DNA from: an uncultured Bacteroidales bacterium | GTDB lineage: Bacteria > Bacteroidota > Bacteroidia > Bacteroidales > Paludibacteraceae | Reading direction: 5' to 3' | NCBI GenBank assembly: GCA_902785605.1 | Contig: CACZZL010000002.1 | Span: 1 to 64,000, forward strand | DNA: 64,000 nt | Shown: positions 7,762-16,365 of the stretch, in pieces | Layout: each line of letters begins with the position of its first letter | Numbering within the stretch: position 1 is the stretch's first letter | The notes under the pieces: model-generated | What the model saw: the letters and a program-made list of their open reading frames with translations, nothing else | Told to the model about the DNA's origin: nothing | The model's database searches: none | Translations under genes and position numbers: made by a program

Positions 7762-8532
7762 TCACTCCCAGTTACCTGCGTTGTTGTTCGGAGCGTAGAT
7801 ATCACCCACTTTCAAACCGGTGTAGTGATCCAGTTTCTGTTCGCGGTCAATCAGGTTCACCAACTCCTGCTGGTTCAAGTCGCTCAGATAGCTCTCAAAC
7901 GGAGCACGTGCCTCGAAGATAGGAACGCGGATACCTTGGCTGGTCTTGTAGTCGTTGTTGACCTCAATCTCGAACTTAGCTCCGTTACCGTACGGGATCT
8001 TCACGATCGTGTCAACGGTAGTTGCATCGTACTGTCCGTGGTAGAGTGCCTCAATCATATTGAGCTCAATCGTGTCACGACGGAAACCTTGCAGGTTGTT
8101 CTTCTTAACGTCTGCATCGTTCTCCCAGATATATGCGTACAGCGCATCCAAGTCGTCAGCACTCAACTCCAATTTCTTGTTTTTCAGCGCTTTCTTCTTT
8201 GCCTCGTCCAGAATCTTAACAGCCTTGGTCTCGGTCAAACCGGCCTCCAGTTGCTTATCGGTAAGACTACCTTCCTTCATCAACTCCTTCTTCGGAGCGG
8301 TCTTGATGAACATGAGCAGCGAGTCAGCATCCGCTGTGAAACGGCCGTTCTGGTGATGATACTCTACCAAAGCGGTACGCAAATCAACCAGATTCTTGAT
8401 GACAGCAACCTCACGCTCTGCCTTCGTGTTCTCAAATTTAATAGGAGTAGTAACACTCGTTACACAGAAGTAACCCATCACTACAACTGCGATACTAAGT
8501 ACGCAAATAGCAATAATTCTTGATGCTTTCAT
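7762..8532 (-). CDS. Membrane-anchored protein of unknown function
   Basis: 256 residues from ATG 8532; upstream in-frame codons lie before the promoter and are not used. One N-terminal hydrophobic segment (about 6-26, IIAICVLSIAVVVMGYFCV) anchors a charged, mostly helical domain. Residues 40-60 (EREVAVIKNLVDLRTALVEYHHQ) look like the start of a pilin-like or coiled segment, and the C-terminal part has a WNDEF-like pattern ending NNNAGNWE. No family recognised. It has its own consensus promoter, and rsmD follows. The protein faces away from the (p)ppGpp synthetase gene with divergent promoters. Confidence 0.75.
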   Translation of the reverse strand: MKASRIIAICVLSIAVVVMGYFCVTSVTTPIKFENTKAEREVAVIKNLVDLRTALVEYHHQNGRFTADADSLLMFIKTAPKKELMKEGSLTDKQLEAGLTETKAVKILDEAKKKALKNKKLELSADDLDALYAYIWENDADVKKNNLQGFRRDTIELNMIEALYHGQYDATTVDTIVKIPYGNGAKFEIEVNNDYKTSQGIRVPIFEARAPFESYLSDLNQQELVNLIDREQKLDHYTGLKVGDIYAPNNNAGNWE

Positions 8533-8567
8533 TATGGTTAAATTTATTAGTTTGCACAAAATCGCTG

Positions 8568-8599
8568 CAAAGTTACACAAAATATTTGATATGTGCAAG
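8568..8599 (-). promoter_or_regulatory. Promoter for the anchored protein and rsmD
   Basis: On the minus strand: -33 CTTG (8596-8599) within CTTGCACATATC, 20 bp, -7 TAACTTTG (8568-8575), followed by CAGCGATTTTG. Confidence 0.85.
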
Positions 8600-8625
8600 A
8601 ATTTGTAAAAAATTAATCGCATTTA

Positions 8626-8657
8626 TTTGTATAAATAGATTTTTTTTATTAATTTTG
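8626..8657 (+). promoter_or_regulatory. Promoter for the RSH gene
   Basis: -33 TTTG 8626-8629, 20 bp, -7 TAATTTTG 8650-8657, then CAGCGTTTTTAGG; ATG at 8680. Its presence directly upstream shows that the short RSH is a complete gene. Confidence 0.85.
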
Positions 8658-8679
8658 CAGCGTTTTTAGGATAGAATGT

Positions 8680-10113
8680 ATGGAAGACAGCAACAAAGTC
8701 TTATATTCAATACTCAACGAGCGCCTGGAACTGATGCGGCAGCTCGATAAGGAAGGAGACTCGGATCGTCGGCGGCATATCGCCAAAGAGACGCAGACGC
8801 TTCATGCTCCGATGGCACACCGGTTGGGTCTGTATCAGATCAAGACCGAGATGGAGGACCTGGCGCTGAAGTTTCTCGACTATGACACCTATAAATATAT
8901 CGCGCACGCGCTGAATGCAAAAAAAGCAGAACGGGAAGCATACGTGGCTTCGTTCATCGCTCCGCTGGAGAAGAAGCTCAAAGAGGAGGGGTTTGTCTTT
9001 ACCATCAAAGGCCGTCCCAAATCCATTCACTCCATCTACCATAAGATGCAGGCACAGCACTGCGATGTGGATAAAATCTACGACCTGTTCGCCATCCGTA
9101 TCATCTTGGACTCCGCTCCGGAGAAAGAGAAATCCGACTGTTGGCAGGTCTATTCGCTCATTACCGATATCTTCACCCCGAACCCCAAACGTCTGCGCGA
9201 TTGGCTGTCCGTGCCCAAGGAGAACGGATACGAATCGCTGCACACGACGGTCCTGGGACCGGATAAACGGTGGGTGGAAGTGCAGATCCGTACCAAGCGT
9301 ATGGACGAAATAGCCGAGCAAGGCGTGGCTGCACACTGGTCGTACAAAGGGGTCAAAGGCTCCATCGTACAAAAGTCCGGGGACATCTATGTGTTCACTC
9401 CGACCGGCGATTTACGTCGTTTGCCCGAAGGTGCGACCGTACTGGATTTCGCGTACTCGATTCACAGCGAAGTCGGTGCGCACTGCGTAGGCGGCACTAT
9501 TCGTAATCAGAATGTGTCCATCCGACAGAAGTTGGAGAACGGCGATCAGGTGTCTATTCTGACCTCGCCCAACCAGCACCCGAATGCCGATTGGCTCAAT
9601 TTTGTGGTGTCCACCAAGGCGCGTAACAAGATTCGTCAGGCACTCAAGGAGATTGAGTACAAACAGGCAGCGGAAGGAAAAGAAATCATCGAGCGTAAGT
9701 TCAAGAACTGGAAGATAGAGTACAACGAAGCGGATATCACCAAGATGGCCATTAAGTTAGGCTACAAGGCGGTGTCCGATATGTACCAATCGGTAGCGAA
9801 CGGCAAAGAGGATGTACAACATCTGCGCGATGTGCTCATTACACCCGAAGAGACGCCCACACAACGTGAGCACACGGAGTATGTGGACCGCTCCGAACTT
9901 AAGGGATTGGCGATCGAGGTTGATATGAACGTGAAGAACGTGGACTACAACCTCTCCAAGTGCTGTAACCCGCAACCCGGAGATCCGATCTTCGCCTTCG
10001 TGTCCGTCACAAAAGGTATCCGTATTCACCGCATCGACTGCCCGAACGCGGACAATATCCGTGAGCGCTATCCCTACCGCATGATACCCGCTCGCTGGTC
10101 AAAGAAAAGTTAA
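8680..10113 (+). CDS. RelA/SpoT homologue lacking HD hydrolase and ACT domains: (p)ppGpp synthetase
   Basis: 477 residues against about 740 in a full RSH. Residues 12-50 match the segment that normally links hydrolase to synthetase (RLELMRQL, KETQTLHAPMAHRLGLY). Synthetase domain about 85-225 with GRPKS (111), YDLFAIR (134), NGYESLH (182) and EVQIRT (200), all present; the cation-specificity motif is RLRD (171-174), the RxKD-like bifunctional type. TGS domain 234-296 follows with the usual linker shortened. A Cys-containing zinc-finger domain (about 425-472, SKCCNPQPGDP) ends the protein, with no ACT/RRM domain. It should transfer pyrophosphate from ATP to GDP/GTP on the ribosome but cannot hydrolyse (p)ppGpp. 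Own promoter; recR follows. Confidence 0.9.
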   Translation: MEDSNKVLYSILNERLELMRQLDKEGDSDRRRHIAKETQTLHAPMAHRLGLYQIKTEMEDLALKFLDYDTYKYIAHALNAKKAEREAYVASFIAPLEKKLKEEGFVFTIKGRPKSIHSIYHKMQAQHCDVDKIYDLFAIRIILDSAPEKEKSDCWQVYSLITDIFTPNPKRLRDWLSVPKENGYESLHTTVLGPDKRWVEVQIRTKRMDEIAEQGVAAHWSYKGVKGSIVQKSGDIYVFTPTGDLRRLPEGATVLDFAYSIHSEVGAHCVGGTIRNQNVSIRQKLENGDQVSILTSPNQHPNADWLNFVVSTKARNKIRQALKEIEYKQAAEGKEIIERKFKNWKIEYNEADITKMAIKLGYKAVSDMYQSVANGKEDVQHLRDVLITPEETPTQREHTEYVDRSELKGLAIEVDMNVKNVDYNLSKCCNPQPGDPIFAFVSVTKGIRIHRIDCPNADNIRERYPYRMIPARWSKKS

Positions 10114-10144
10114 TTTTTAATTCTTAATTTTTAATTTTTAATTT
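10110..10144 (+). repeat. Heptamer array (TTAATTT) joining RSH stop to recR start
   Basis: TTAATTT, TTAATTC, TTAATTT, TTAATTT, TTAATTT. The RSH stop TAA is in unit one, and the final TT plus the next G form the recR TTG start, so the whole gap is array. Confidence 0.9.
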
Positions 10145-10763
10145 GTCAGACTATCCCAGTATAGTATTGGAGCAGGCCGTCAACCAGATGGCTTCCTTAC
10201 CGGGAGTAGGGCGCAGAACAGCCTTACGGCTGGTGTTGCATTTGCTGCGTCAATCGGACGAGGAAGTGGAGGTGTTTGCCAACTCGTTCCTGCGACTCAA
10301 GAAAGAGGTGGTGTACTGTCGCGAGTGCCACAACATATCCGACACGGAGCTGTGTCCAATCTGCGCCTCGCACCGACGGGACCACTCGACCATCTGCGTT
10401 GTGGAGAACGTACAGGACGTCATGTCCATCGAGAACACAGGCCAGTACAACGGAGTCTATCACGTACTCGGAGGTGTCATCTCGCCGATGGAAGGCATCG
10501 GACCCAAAGATATCGAGATCGATTCGCTCATAGAACGCGTCACCAAAGGGGAAGTGGATGAGATCATCCTCGCTCTGCCGACGACAATGGAAGGCGACAC
10601 AACGAACTTCTATATCTACAGACGTATACAGAATGCCGGCATAGAGTTGCGCATCTCTCAGATAGCCCGCGGTGTGGCGGTCGGAAACCAACTTGAGTAC
10701 ACCGACGAGATCACACTCGGACGCTCGATCGTTAACAGAACTGATTTTAAATTGAATGGATAA
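10143..10763 (+). CDS. recR: Recombination protein RecR
   Basis: 206 residues with a TTG start at 10143; no ATG lies near enough to keep the conserved N-terminus ([28 protein letters not shown], helix-hairpin-helix). A Cys4 zinc finger ([16 protein letters not shown], about 58-73) is followed by a Toprim domain ([29 protein letters not shown]). RecR loads RecA with RecF/RecO at gapped DNA. The start codon is made by the upstream heptamer array; the stop is followed at once by the next ATG through a duplicated ATGGATAA (10756-10771). Confidence 0.95.
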   Translation: MSDYPSIVLEQAVNQMASLPGVGRRTALRLVLHLLRQSDEEVEVFANSFLRLKKEVVYCRECHNISDTELCPICASHRRDHSTICVVENVQDVMSIENTGQYNGVYHVLGGVISPMEGIGPKDIEIDSLIERVTKGEVDEIILALPTTMEGDTTNFYIYRRIQNAGIELRISQIARGVAVGNQLEYTDEITLGRSIVNRTDFKLNG

Positions 10764-11210
10764 ATGGATAAAGTAGTAAGACATCTCAATTGGTATTATT
10801 ACGGCATGATGTTCATTACGCTCATTGCGATGAGCGCGATGTATTATGTATGGAAAAATCAATTGTACACACCCATCGACCGCACCTCTACCTTAGGCAT
10901 GGTCGTGCAGTACTTCGTCATCTTTGATGCACTGATCACTATACCCTTAGGTTTATACCTCATCAAATGGCGTAAACCGACGACCCTGGAAGCGTACCAA
11001 CCTCTGGCCGTGGCACGTATTCTGCTGGTGAGCAACTCGATGCCGCTCGGTATCATCGCTTATTTCCTGCTCGCCGATGAGAAAGGGTGTTATATGTCCA
11101 TGTTCTGGGTTGCCGCTATCGCTGCGATCGGTTGGTACTTCACCAAACCGACCCTGAGCAAAGTGGACAAAGAGATGACCCCGCAAGACCCAAATTTACC
11201 TACGTATTAA
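10764..11210 (+). CDS. Small polytopic membrane protein, unknown function
   Basis: 148 residues, four hydrophobic segments (about 12-30, 45-65, 84-104, 110-127) with a soluble C-terminal tail rich in Lys, Asp and Pro. No family recognised, though similar four-helix proteins commonly follow recR in Bacteroidales. Starts immediately after the recR stop, with the following HAD gene 12 bp downstream, so recR, this gene, the HAD and the GNAT gene look like one transcript. Confidence 0.75.
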   Translation: MDKVVRHLNWYYYGMMFITLIAMSAMYYVWKNQLYTPIDRTSTLGMVVQYFVIFDALITIPLGLYLIKWRKPTTLEAYQPLAVARILLVSNSMPLGIIAYFLLADEKGCYMSMFWVAAIAAIGWYFTKPTLSKVDKEMTPQDPNLPTY

Positions 11211-11222
11211 AAGAGAAAAAGT

Positions 11223-11648
11223 ATGATTATAGCTTGTGATTTTGATGGCACGATCGTTACCCATGAGTACCCGAAAATCGGTAAACCGATTCCGTTTGCC
11301 ATCCAGACTCTGAAGAAACTGCAGGAGGAAGACCATCACCAGATCATCCTCTGGACGGTGCGGGAAGGGGAACTGCTGGACGAAGCGGTCGCTTACTGCA
11401 AGTCCAAAGGGCTCGAGTTCTATGCCGTCAATTCCAATTATCCGGAGGAAGAACCCGAACATAAACCGGCTCGTAAGCTGGTAGCAGACCTGTGGATTGA
11501 CGATCGTAACTTGGGCGGTCTGCCGGATTGGGGGGTGATCTACAACATGATTCATACCGGGCACTGTTTCGAACCCGCTCCGCAGGGCAACATGGAAGAC
11601 CTTCGGCCGCAGAAGAAAAAAGGATTGTTTGGCAAATTGTTCGGATGA
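11223..11648 (+). CDS. HAD-superfamily phosphatase-like protein (BT0820-type)
   Basis: 141 residues. HAD motif I DFDGT at residues 6-10 with the nucleophile Asp and acid/base Asp; motif II ILWTVREG; a conserved WIDDRNLGG motif supplies the acidic motif IV. A short hydrolase of the Bacteroidetes-specific type, probably acting on a small phosphorylated metabolite in the cytosol; substrate unknown. The C-terminus ends in a Lys/Phe/Gly-rich tail (KKKGLFGKLFG). The GNAT gene overlaps its stop by 4 bp (ATGA). Confidence 0.85.
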   Translation: MIIACDFDGTIVTHEYPKIGKPIPFAIQTLKKLQEEDHHQIILWTVREGELLDEAVAYCKSKGLEFYAVNSNYPEEEPEHKPARKLVADLWIDDRNLGGLPDWGVIYNMIHTGHCFEPAPQGNMEDLRPQKKKGLFGKLFG

Positions 11649-12127
11649 TTCGTTTACGCAAAATAGAACCCTCTGATTTGCCGTACCTCTACCGATGGGA
11701 GAACGATGCGTCGGTGTGGGCTGACGGGGCGAATCATAATCCGCTCTCGCAGCACGACCTGCGCGATTACATCGCTTCCTCCACCGGAGACATCTACAAA
11801 GACGGTCAGTTGCGTCTGATCATCGAAGAGGAGGGCTCCACCTTAGGATGCATCGACCTCTTTGACTTCGACCCGCGTAACCGCCGTGCCGCCATCGGTA
11901 TGTATGTCGCACCCGAATGTCGGGGCAAAGGAGTAGGGCGTGCCGCCGTGGAGCAACTCGAGCACTATGCGTTTGATTTTCTGCAGCTGCGTGTGCTCTA
12001 TGCGGTTATCGCTACATCCAACTCAGCCTGCTCTCATCTCTATCAATCAGCCGGTTACAAACCCTCTTCGCCTTTACCGGCATGGACCCTGGAGTCCGAT
12101 GCGGTACTATGGATGAAAACCAAGTAA
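11645..12127 (+). CDS. GNAT family N-acetyltransferase
   Basis: 160 residues from ATG 11645, which overlaps the HAD stop (ATGA). N-terminal IRLRKIEPSDLPYLYRWEND is typical of the RimJ/SpeG-like branch; the acetyl-CoA loop is CRGKGVGRAA (about 95-104); ends with an AxYxxxGF-like SHLYQSAGYK. It should acetylate an amine, perhaps a ribosomal protein or polyamine; the substrate cannot be read. Translationally coupled to the HAD gene. Confidence 0.88.
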   Translation: MIRLRKIEPSDLPYLYRWENDASVWADGANHNPLSQHDLRDYIASSTGDIYKDGQLRLIIEEEGSTLGCIDLFDFDPRNRRAAIGMYVAPECRGKGVGRAAVEQLEHYAFDFLQLRVLYAVIATSNSACSHLYQSAGYKPSSPLPAWTLESDAVLWMKTK

Positions 12128-12149
12128 AACACCTTTTTACAGAATAATT

Positions 12150-14234
12150 ATGAACAAGTACGTACTCAAATGGACCCTGTCGGCTTGCTTGCTGATGGTG
12201 TTTTTGCCCGTTATGGCGCAGGATACCAACGACGATTGGACTCATTACCGCGACGTGATAGAAAATGCCATTAAGAATAACAACAAAAAGGCGATTGAGC
12301 CTGCTGCGCAACAGATGTTTGCCATCCTGCGTCGTACAAAGAACGTGGAAGGCTTGATTTACGGCTGCCGAGTGAACAGTTCCGTTCGGGACAGTTGTTT
12401 GATCCTGTTGCACCACGCGTACACCGAGAACGGAAATATCCGCGTGCTCGAACAGTTCTATTATGACGTGCCGATCATGACGAACAACAAGGTGTACAAT
12501 GCATTCCGGGAAAAAGATGAAAAAGTGCTCTCTGCGTACGAAATCAATAAGGTAAGATGGAGCGATGTGAGTATGGATAACCTAATCTGTGCTGCAGCAC
12601 CGTATTATTGTGCCTATCATACCCTGCAACGGTTGATTCTTCTCGATGTCAAGAAAGGCCGATGGAACGATGCCTTGAAAAAGGTAAAGAGGTATGAAAA
12701 ACTCTTTGCCGGGGATCGCCGTTACATGGAACTGAAAGCCATCTTGGAGCAAGAGGTCGATACGACGGTTGTACCCACCGCTCTTCCGAATGGGATCAAC
12801 ACCAAGGCCCGGGAATATGTGCCGCAGTTATCCGGAGATGGTAAGACGCTGTATTTCTGCGGAGAAGACCGTGAAGACAACATAGGCGGTGAGGACCTGT
12901 ACGAAGCCAAATGTGTAGGGGGTGTGTGGCAGCCGGCTCATGTAGTCACGGAACTGAGCACAGCGAAAAAGAACGAAGCACCTGTCTCTGTCTCGGTGGA
13001 CGGCAACAGCCTGATATTGTTCCGTAGCGGTAAACTGTGTATCTCCGAAAAGACGGAGCAGGGTTGGAGTGACCCCCAAGAACTGCCCTCTACTATCAAT
13101 TTTTCCAATTGGCAAGCGGACGCGCGCATCACCGCAGACGGCCGCGCTATGTTGTTTGCGGCGCACAGCATCACGGAGCGGGAAGTGATGATCAAACCGC
13201 AGTTTATGTCCCGTGATAATGATCCGTATAACCAAACGAACATCTTCGTCTCCCTGCTGCAAGAGGACGGTACATGGGGTCAGCCGATAGAACTGGGCCC
13301 GACCATCAACACCTCGCTCTGCGATCGCGCTCCGTTCCTGCATCCGGACATGAAAACCCTCTATTTCTGTTCCAACGGTCACGGCGGCTTGGGCGAAATG
13401 GATGTCTATCGCTCACGCCGTCTGCGGGAGGATAGCTGGACGGAGTGGACTGAACCCGAGAACTTGGGAAAAGAGATCAACACCATAGGGGATAACTGCT
13501 GGTACATCATCTCCACGGATGGCCAAACAGCCTATTATACAGCACGAATTGACTCGACCAAGGAAGATATCTATCAGTTGCCTTTGCCTGCCCATCTTCG
13601 TCCGAACAAAGTAGCGACCGTCTCGGGTGTGCTGACGGATAAGAAAGGTCAGCCGCTGGATGCGGAGATCATCTGGGAAGACCTGAGCACCCATCAGAGA
13701 GTGGGTAGTTCACGCTCCAATCCGACGGACGGATCGTTCTTTATCGTGCTGCCGCAAGGTAAGATCTACGGCTATTACATTGACAAGGACGGTTTCTTCC
13801 CCGTTGCGGAAAACATCGACCTGAGAGAGGTGAAAGACATGGTGGAAGTGAACCGGGACATCCAAGTCGTGACCTATCAGCAGATGATCGACGAGCAGAT
13901 CCCGATGCCGCTCAACAACCTCTTCTTCCCGACCGGTCAGTCCTCCGTACTTCCGGAGTCGCAAAGCGAATTGCGCCGCATGGCGAAGATCATTCGGGAT
14001 ATCAACACCAAAGTGGAGATCAGCGGACACACGGATAATGTGGGCAATGACAATGCCAATCAACTCTTGTCGGAACAACGGGCCAAAGCGGTGTATGAGT
14101 TCCTGGTCAACGAAGGCTGTGACCCGAAACTGCTGCAGTGGAAAGGCTACGGCAAGAACAAACCGATCGCGGATAACCAAACGGAAGAAGGACGACAAAA
14201 GAACCGTCGAGTCGAACTCCGTTTTGTAAAGTGA
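12150..14234 (+). CDS. Secreted OmpA-family protein with PD40-type propeller
   Basis: 694 residues. Signal peptide about 1-23 (LLMVFLPVMAQ). Residues about 25-205 are helical; 220-480 carry PD40/WD40-like repeats (YVPQLSGDGKTLYFC, ADARITADGRAMLFA, RAPFLHPDMKTLYFC, DNCWYIISTDGQTAYY), a beta-propeller. A carboxypeptidase-regulatory-like fold occupies about 490-565, and an OmpA peptidoglycan-binding domain the last 110 residues (SGHTDNVGN, LSEQRAKAVYEFLV, NRRVEL). The architecture matches the Bacteroidetes PorE/PG1058-like proteins that tether outer-membrane machinery to peptidoglycan; a part in type IX secretion is possible but not shown here. It ends at a terminator overlapping the next promoter. 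Confidence 0.88.
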   Translation: MNKYVLKWTLSACLLMVFLPVMAQDTNDDWTHYRDVIENAIKNNNKKAIEPAAQQMFAILRRTKNVEGLIYGCRVNSSVRDSCLILLHHAYTENGNIRVLEQFYYDVPIMTNNKVYNAFREKDEKVLSAYEINKVRWSDVSMDNLICAAAPYYCAYHTLQRLILLDVKKGRWNDALKKVKRYEKLFAGDRRYMELKAILEQEVDTTVVPTALPNGINTKAREYVPQLSGDGKTLYFCGEDREDNIGGEDLYEAKCVGGVWQPAHVVTELSTAKKNEAPVSVSVDGNSLILFRSGKLCISEKTEQGWSDPQELPSTINFSNWQADARITADGRAMLFAAHSITEREVMIKPQFMSRDNDPYNQTNIFVSLLQEDGTWGQPIELGPTINTSLCDRAPFLHPDMKTLYFCSNGHGGLGEMDVYRSRRLREDSWTEWTEPENLGKEINTIGDNCWYIISTDGQTAYYTARIDSTKEDIYQLPLPAHLRPNKVATVSGVLTDKKGQPLDAEIIWEDLSTHQRVGSSRSNPTDGSFFIVLPQGKIYGYYIDKDGFFPVAENIDLREVKDMVEVNRDIQVVTYQQMIDEQIPMPLNNLFFPTGQSSVLPESQSELRRMAKIIRDINTKVEISGHTDNVGNDNANQLLSEQRAKAVYEFLVNEGCDPKLLQWKGYGKNKPIADNQTEEGRQKNRRVELRFVK

Positions 14235-14248
14235 TGCATAAAAATTAC

Positions 14249-14286
14249 AAAAAGTGGCATACGCTCTTGCGTATGTCATTTTTTTT
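14249..14286 (+). terminator. Terminator hairpin that contains the next gene's -33 element
   Basis: CATACGC, loop TCTT, GCGTATG (14258-14275), with an A tract before and eight Ts after. The -33 CTTG of the epimerase promoter spans the loop and the 3' arm. Confidence 0.8.
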
Positions 14287-14297
14287 GTGTACCTTTG
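14266..14297 (+). promoter_or_regulatory. Promoter of the methylmalonyl-CoA operon
   Basis: -33 CTTG 14266-14269 (CTTGCGTATGTC), 20 bp, -7 TACCTTTG 14290-14297, then TAGCCGATTTTGAA. Epimerase ATG at 14357. Confidence 0.85.
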
Positions 14298-14356
14298 TAG
14301 CCGATTTTGAATATATAGCAAAAAACATATACCATAAACAAAAAATATTTCTTTTT

Positions 14357-14770
14357 ATGAAACCTACACACATTGAGCATTTAGGAATTGCAGTTACCTC
14401 CATTGAAGAGGCTGCTCCCTTCTTTGAGTTCCTTTCGGGAAACAAGTGTTATTCGATTGAAGTAGTTGAGGATCAGAAAGTTCGTACTGCTTTCTTCAAA
14501 GTAGGCGAAGTGAAGATCGAGCTGCTGGAGCCGACGAGCCCGGAGTCCACAATCGCTAAGTTCATTGAGAAGAACGGTGGTCGCGGTGGTGTTCACCACG
14601 TTGCTTTCAACGTAGAGAACGTAGCAGACGCACTCGCAGAATGCGAAGCTGCCGGTATCCAACTCATCGACAAAGCTCCGCGCAAAGGTGCAGAGAACCT
14701 CATGATCGCGTTCCTCCACCCGAAATCCACCAAGGGCGTTCTGACAGAGTTGTGCCAGCAACCGAAATAA
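14357..14770 (+). CDS. mce: Methylmalonyl-CoA epimerase
   Basis: 137 residues from ATG 14357, which lies downstream of the promoter; an upstream in-frame extension would cross the terminator. Vicinal-oxygen-chelate fold: two beta-alpha-beta modules with metal ligands in THIEHLGIAV (His), KIELLEP (Glu), GGVHHVAFNV (His) and a final Glu near GVLTELCQ. Interconverts (2R)- and (2S)-methylmalonyl-CoA, linking the B12-dependent mutase to the decarboxylase encoded just downstream in the succinate-to-propionate pathway. First gene of the operon. Confidence 0.95.
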   Translation: MKPTHIEHLGIAVTSIEEAAPFFEFLSGNKCYSIEVVEDQKVRTAFFKVGEVKIELLEPTSPESTIAKFIEKNGGRGGVHHVAFNVENVADALAECEAAGIQLIDKAPRKGAENLMIAFLHPKSTKGVLTELCQQPK

Positions 14771-14802
14771 TTCTTAATTTTTAATTCTTAATTTTTAATT
14801 TT
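14768..14802 (+). repeat. Heptamer array (TAATTCT/TAATTTT) between mce and mmdA
   Basis: Five units starting with the mce stop TAA: TAATTCT, TAATTTT, TAATTCT, TAATTTT, TAATTTT, then GAATT and the mmdA ATG. Nearly the same word as at 10110-10144 but rotated by one base. Confidence 0.88.
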
Positions 14803-14807
14803 GAATT

Positions 14808-16364
14808 ATGGATTCCGCTAAATTAAACAAACTGATTGAAAACCGCGAAAAGGCACAAGCCGGAGGCGGTGAAGCAGCCGTTGAAAAGCATCACGCAAAG
14901 GGCAGTTACACCTGCCGCGAGCGTATTAATATGCTGCTGGACGAAGGTTCGTTCGAAGAAGTGAACATGTTCCTTACCCACCGTTGTCATGACTTCGGTA
15001 TGGAGAAGAAAGTGTTCCTGGGTGACGGTGTGGCAGTAGGATCGGGTACGATTGACGGCCGTCTGGTCTTCGTGTTCGCACAAGACGCTACCGTTATCGG
15101 CGGTTCGTTGTCTGAGACGATGGCGCAGAAGATCTGCAACGTCATGGATCAGGCTATGAAACTCGGTGCTCCGATCATCGGTCTTAACGACTCGGGTGGT
15201 GCACGTATTCAGGAAGGTGCATGCGCACTGGCAGGTTATGCAGAGATATTCGAGCGTAACATCCTTGCTTCGGGTGTGGTACCGCAGATCAGTGTCATCT
15301 TTGGCCCGTGTGCCGGAGGTGCTGTATACAGCCCTGCGCTGACTGACTTCATCATGATGACCGAGCAGAACAGTTACATGTTCATCACCGGTCCGAAGGT
15401 GGTTAAGTCCGTAACCGGAGAAGATGTGACGGTGGAGCAACTCGGTGGTGCACATATTCATGCGACCAAGTCGGGTGTAACCCATTTTGTGGCTGCAACC
15501 GAAGAAGAGGCGCTTGCCGAAGTGCGTCGTCTCGTCTCCTTCATTCCGCAGAACAATATGGAAGAGGCGCCTGTGTTCGCATGCACGGACGATATCACGC
15601 GTGTGGACGATCATCTCAATGAGATCGTTCCTGACGATCCGAACAAACCGTACGACATGCACGAGATCATTAATACGATCGTGGATAACGGTGACTTCAT
15701 GGAGGTTCACAAAGACTACGCCAAGAACGTCATCTGCGGTTTCGCTCGTTTCAACGGTCGTTCGACGGGTATCATCGCCAATCAGCCTTCCTGGCTGGCA
15801 GGTGTGCTGGACTGCGACGCCAGCCGCAAGGCTGCCCGCTTCGTACGTTTCTGCGACGCATTCAATATCCAGATCCTGACCCTCGTGGACGTTCCTGGCT
15901 TCCTCTGCGGAACCGGACAAGAGTACGCCGGTATCATCGATCACGGAGCAAAACTGATGTTCGCTTACGGCGAAGCAACTGTTCCGAAAGTGACCATTAC
16001 CGTTCGCAAATCGTACGGCGGTAGTCATATCGTGATGAGTTGTAAACAACTCCGCGGTGATATGTGCTACGCATGGCCGAATGCAGAGATCGCAGTAATG
16101 GGTGCCAGCGGTGCAGTAGGTGTGCTTCAGGCTAAGGCGATCAAGGCGATCGAAGATCCCGCAGAGAAGAAAGCGTTCATAGCAGAGAAAGAGGCAGAGT
16201 ACAAAGACCTGTTCGCTTCTCCGTACCAGGCTGCTAATCGCGGATACATCGACGATGTGATTGAGCCGCGCTACACCCGTAGCCGTATCATTCGTGCGTT
16301 TGAGATGCTGCAGACCAAACGTCTGACTAACCCGCTTAAGAAACACTCTAATATTCCGCTGTAA
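14808..16364 (+). CDS. mmdA: Methylmalonyl-CoA decarboxylase alpha subunit (carboxyltransferase)
   Basis: 518 residues, the usual size. Crotonase-like carboxyltransferase that moves the carboxyl group of (S)-methylmalonyl-CoA to biotin on the carrier subunit, giving propionyl-CoA. Two CoA carboxyltransferase domains: N-half with GGSLSETMAQKI and NDSGGARIQEG, FGPCAGGAVYSPAL; C-half with LVDVPGFLCGTGQEY and KSYGGSHIVM. Alternative reading as propionyl-CoA carboxylase beta is less likely because OadG-, biotin- and OadB-type subunits follow and no biotin carboxylase is present. Confidence 0.94.
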   Translation: MDSAKLNKLIENREKAQAGGGEAAVEKHHAKGSYTCRERINMLLDEGSFEEVNMFLTHRCHDFGMEKKVFLGDGVAVGSGTIDGRLVFVFAQDATVIGGSLSETMAQKICNVMDQAMKLGAPIIGLNDSGGARIQEGACALAGYAEIFERNILASGVVPQISVIFGPCAGGAVYSPALTDFIMMTEQNSYMFITGPKVVKSVTGEDVTVEQLGGAHIHATKSGVTHFVAATEEEALAEVRRLVSFIPQNNMEEAPVFACTDDITRVDDHLNEIVPDDPNKPYDMHEIINTIVDNGDFMEVHKDYAKNVICGFARFNGRSTGIIANQPSWLAGVLDCDASRKAARFVRFCDAFNIQILTLVDVPGFLCGTGQEYAGIIDHGAKLMFAYGEATVPKVTITVRKSYGGSHIVMSCKQLRGDMCYAWPNAEIAVMGASGAVGVLQAKAIKAIEDPAEKKAFIAEKEAEYKDLFASPYQAANRGYIDDVIEPRYTRSRIIRAFEMLQTKRLTNPLKKHSNIPL

Positions 16365-16365
16365 T

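Noticed and set aside
8680..8780. Short RSH considered an assembly truncation or pseudogene
   Set aside because: A consensus promoter lies directly upstream and the upstream DNA has no in-frame HD remnant; catalytic residues are intact.
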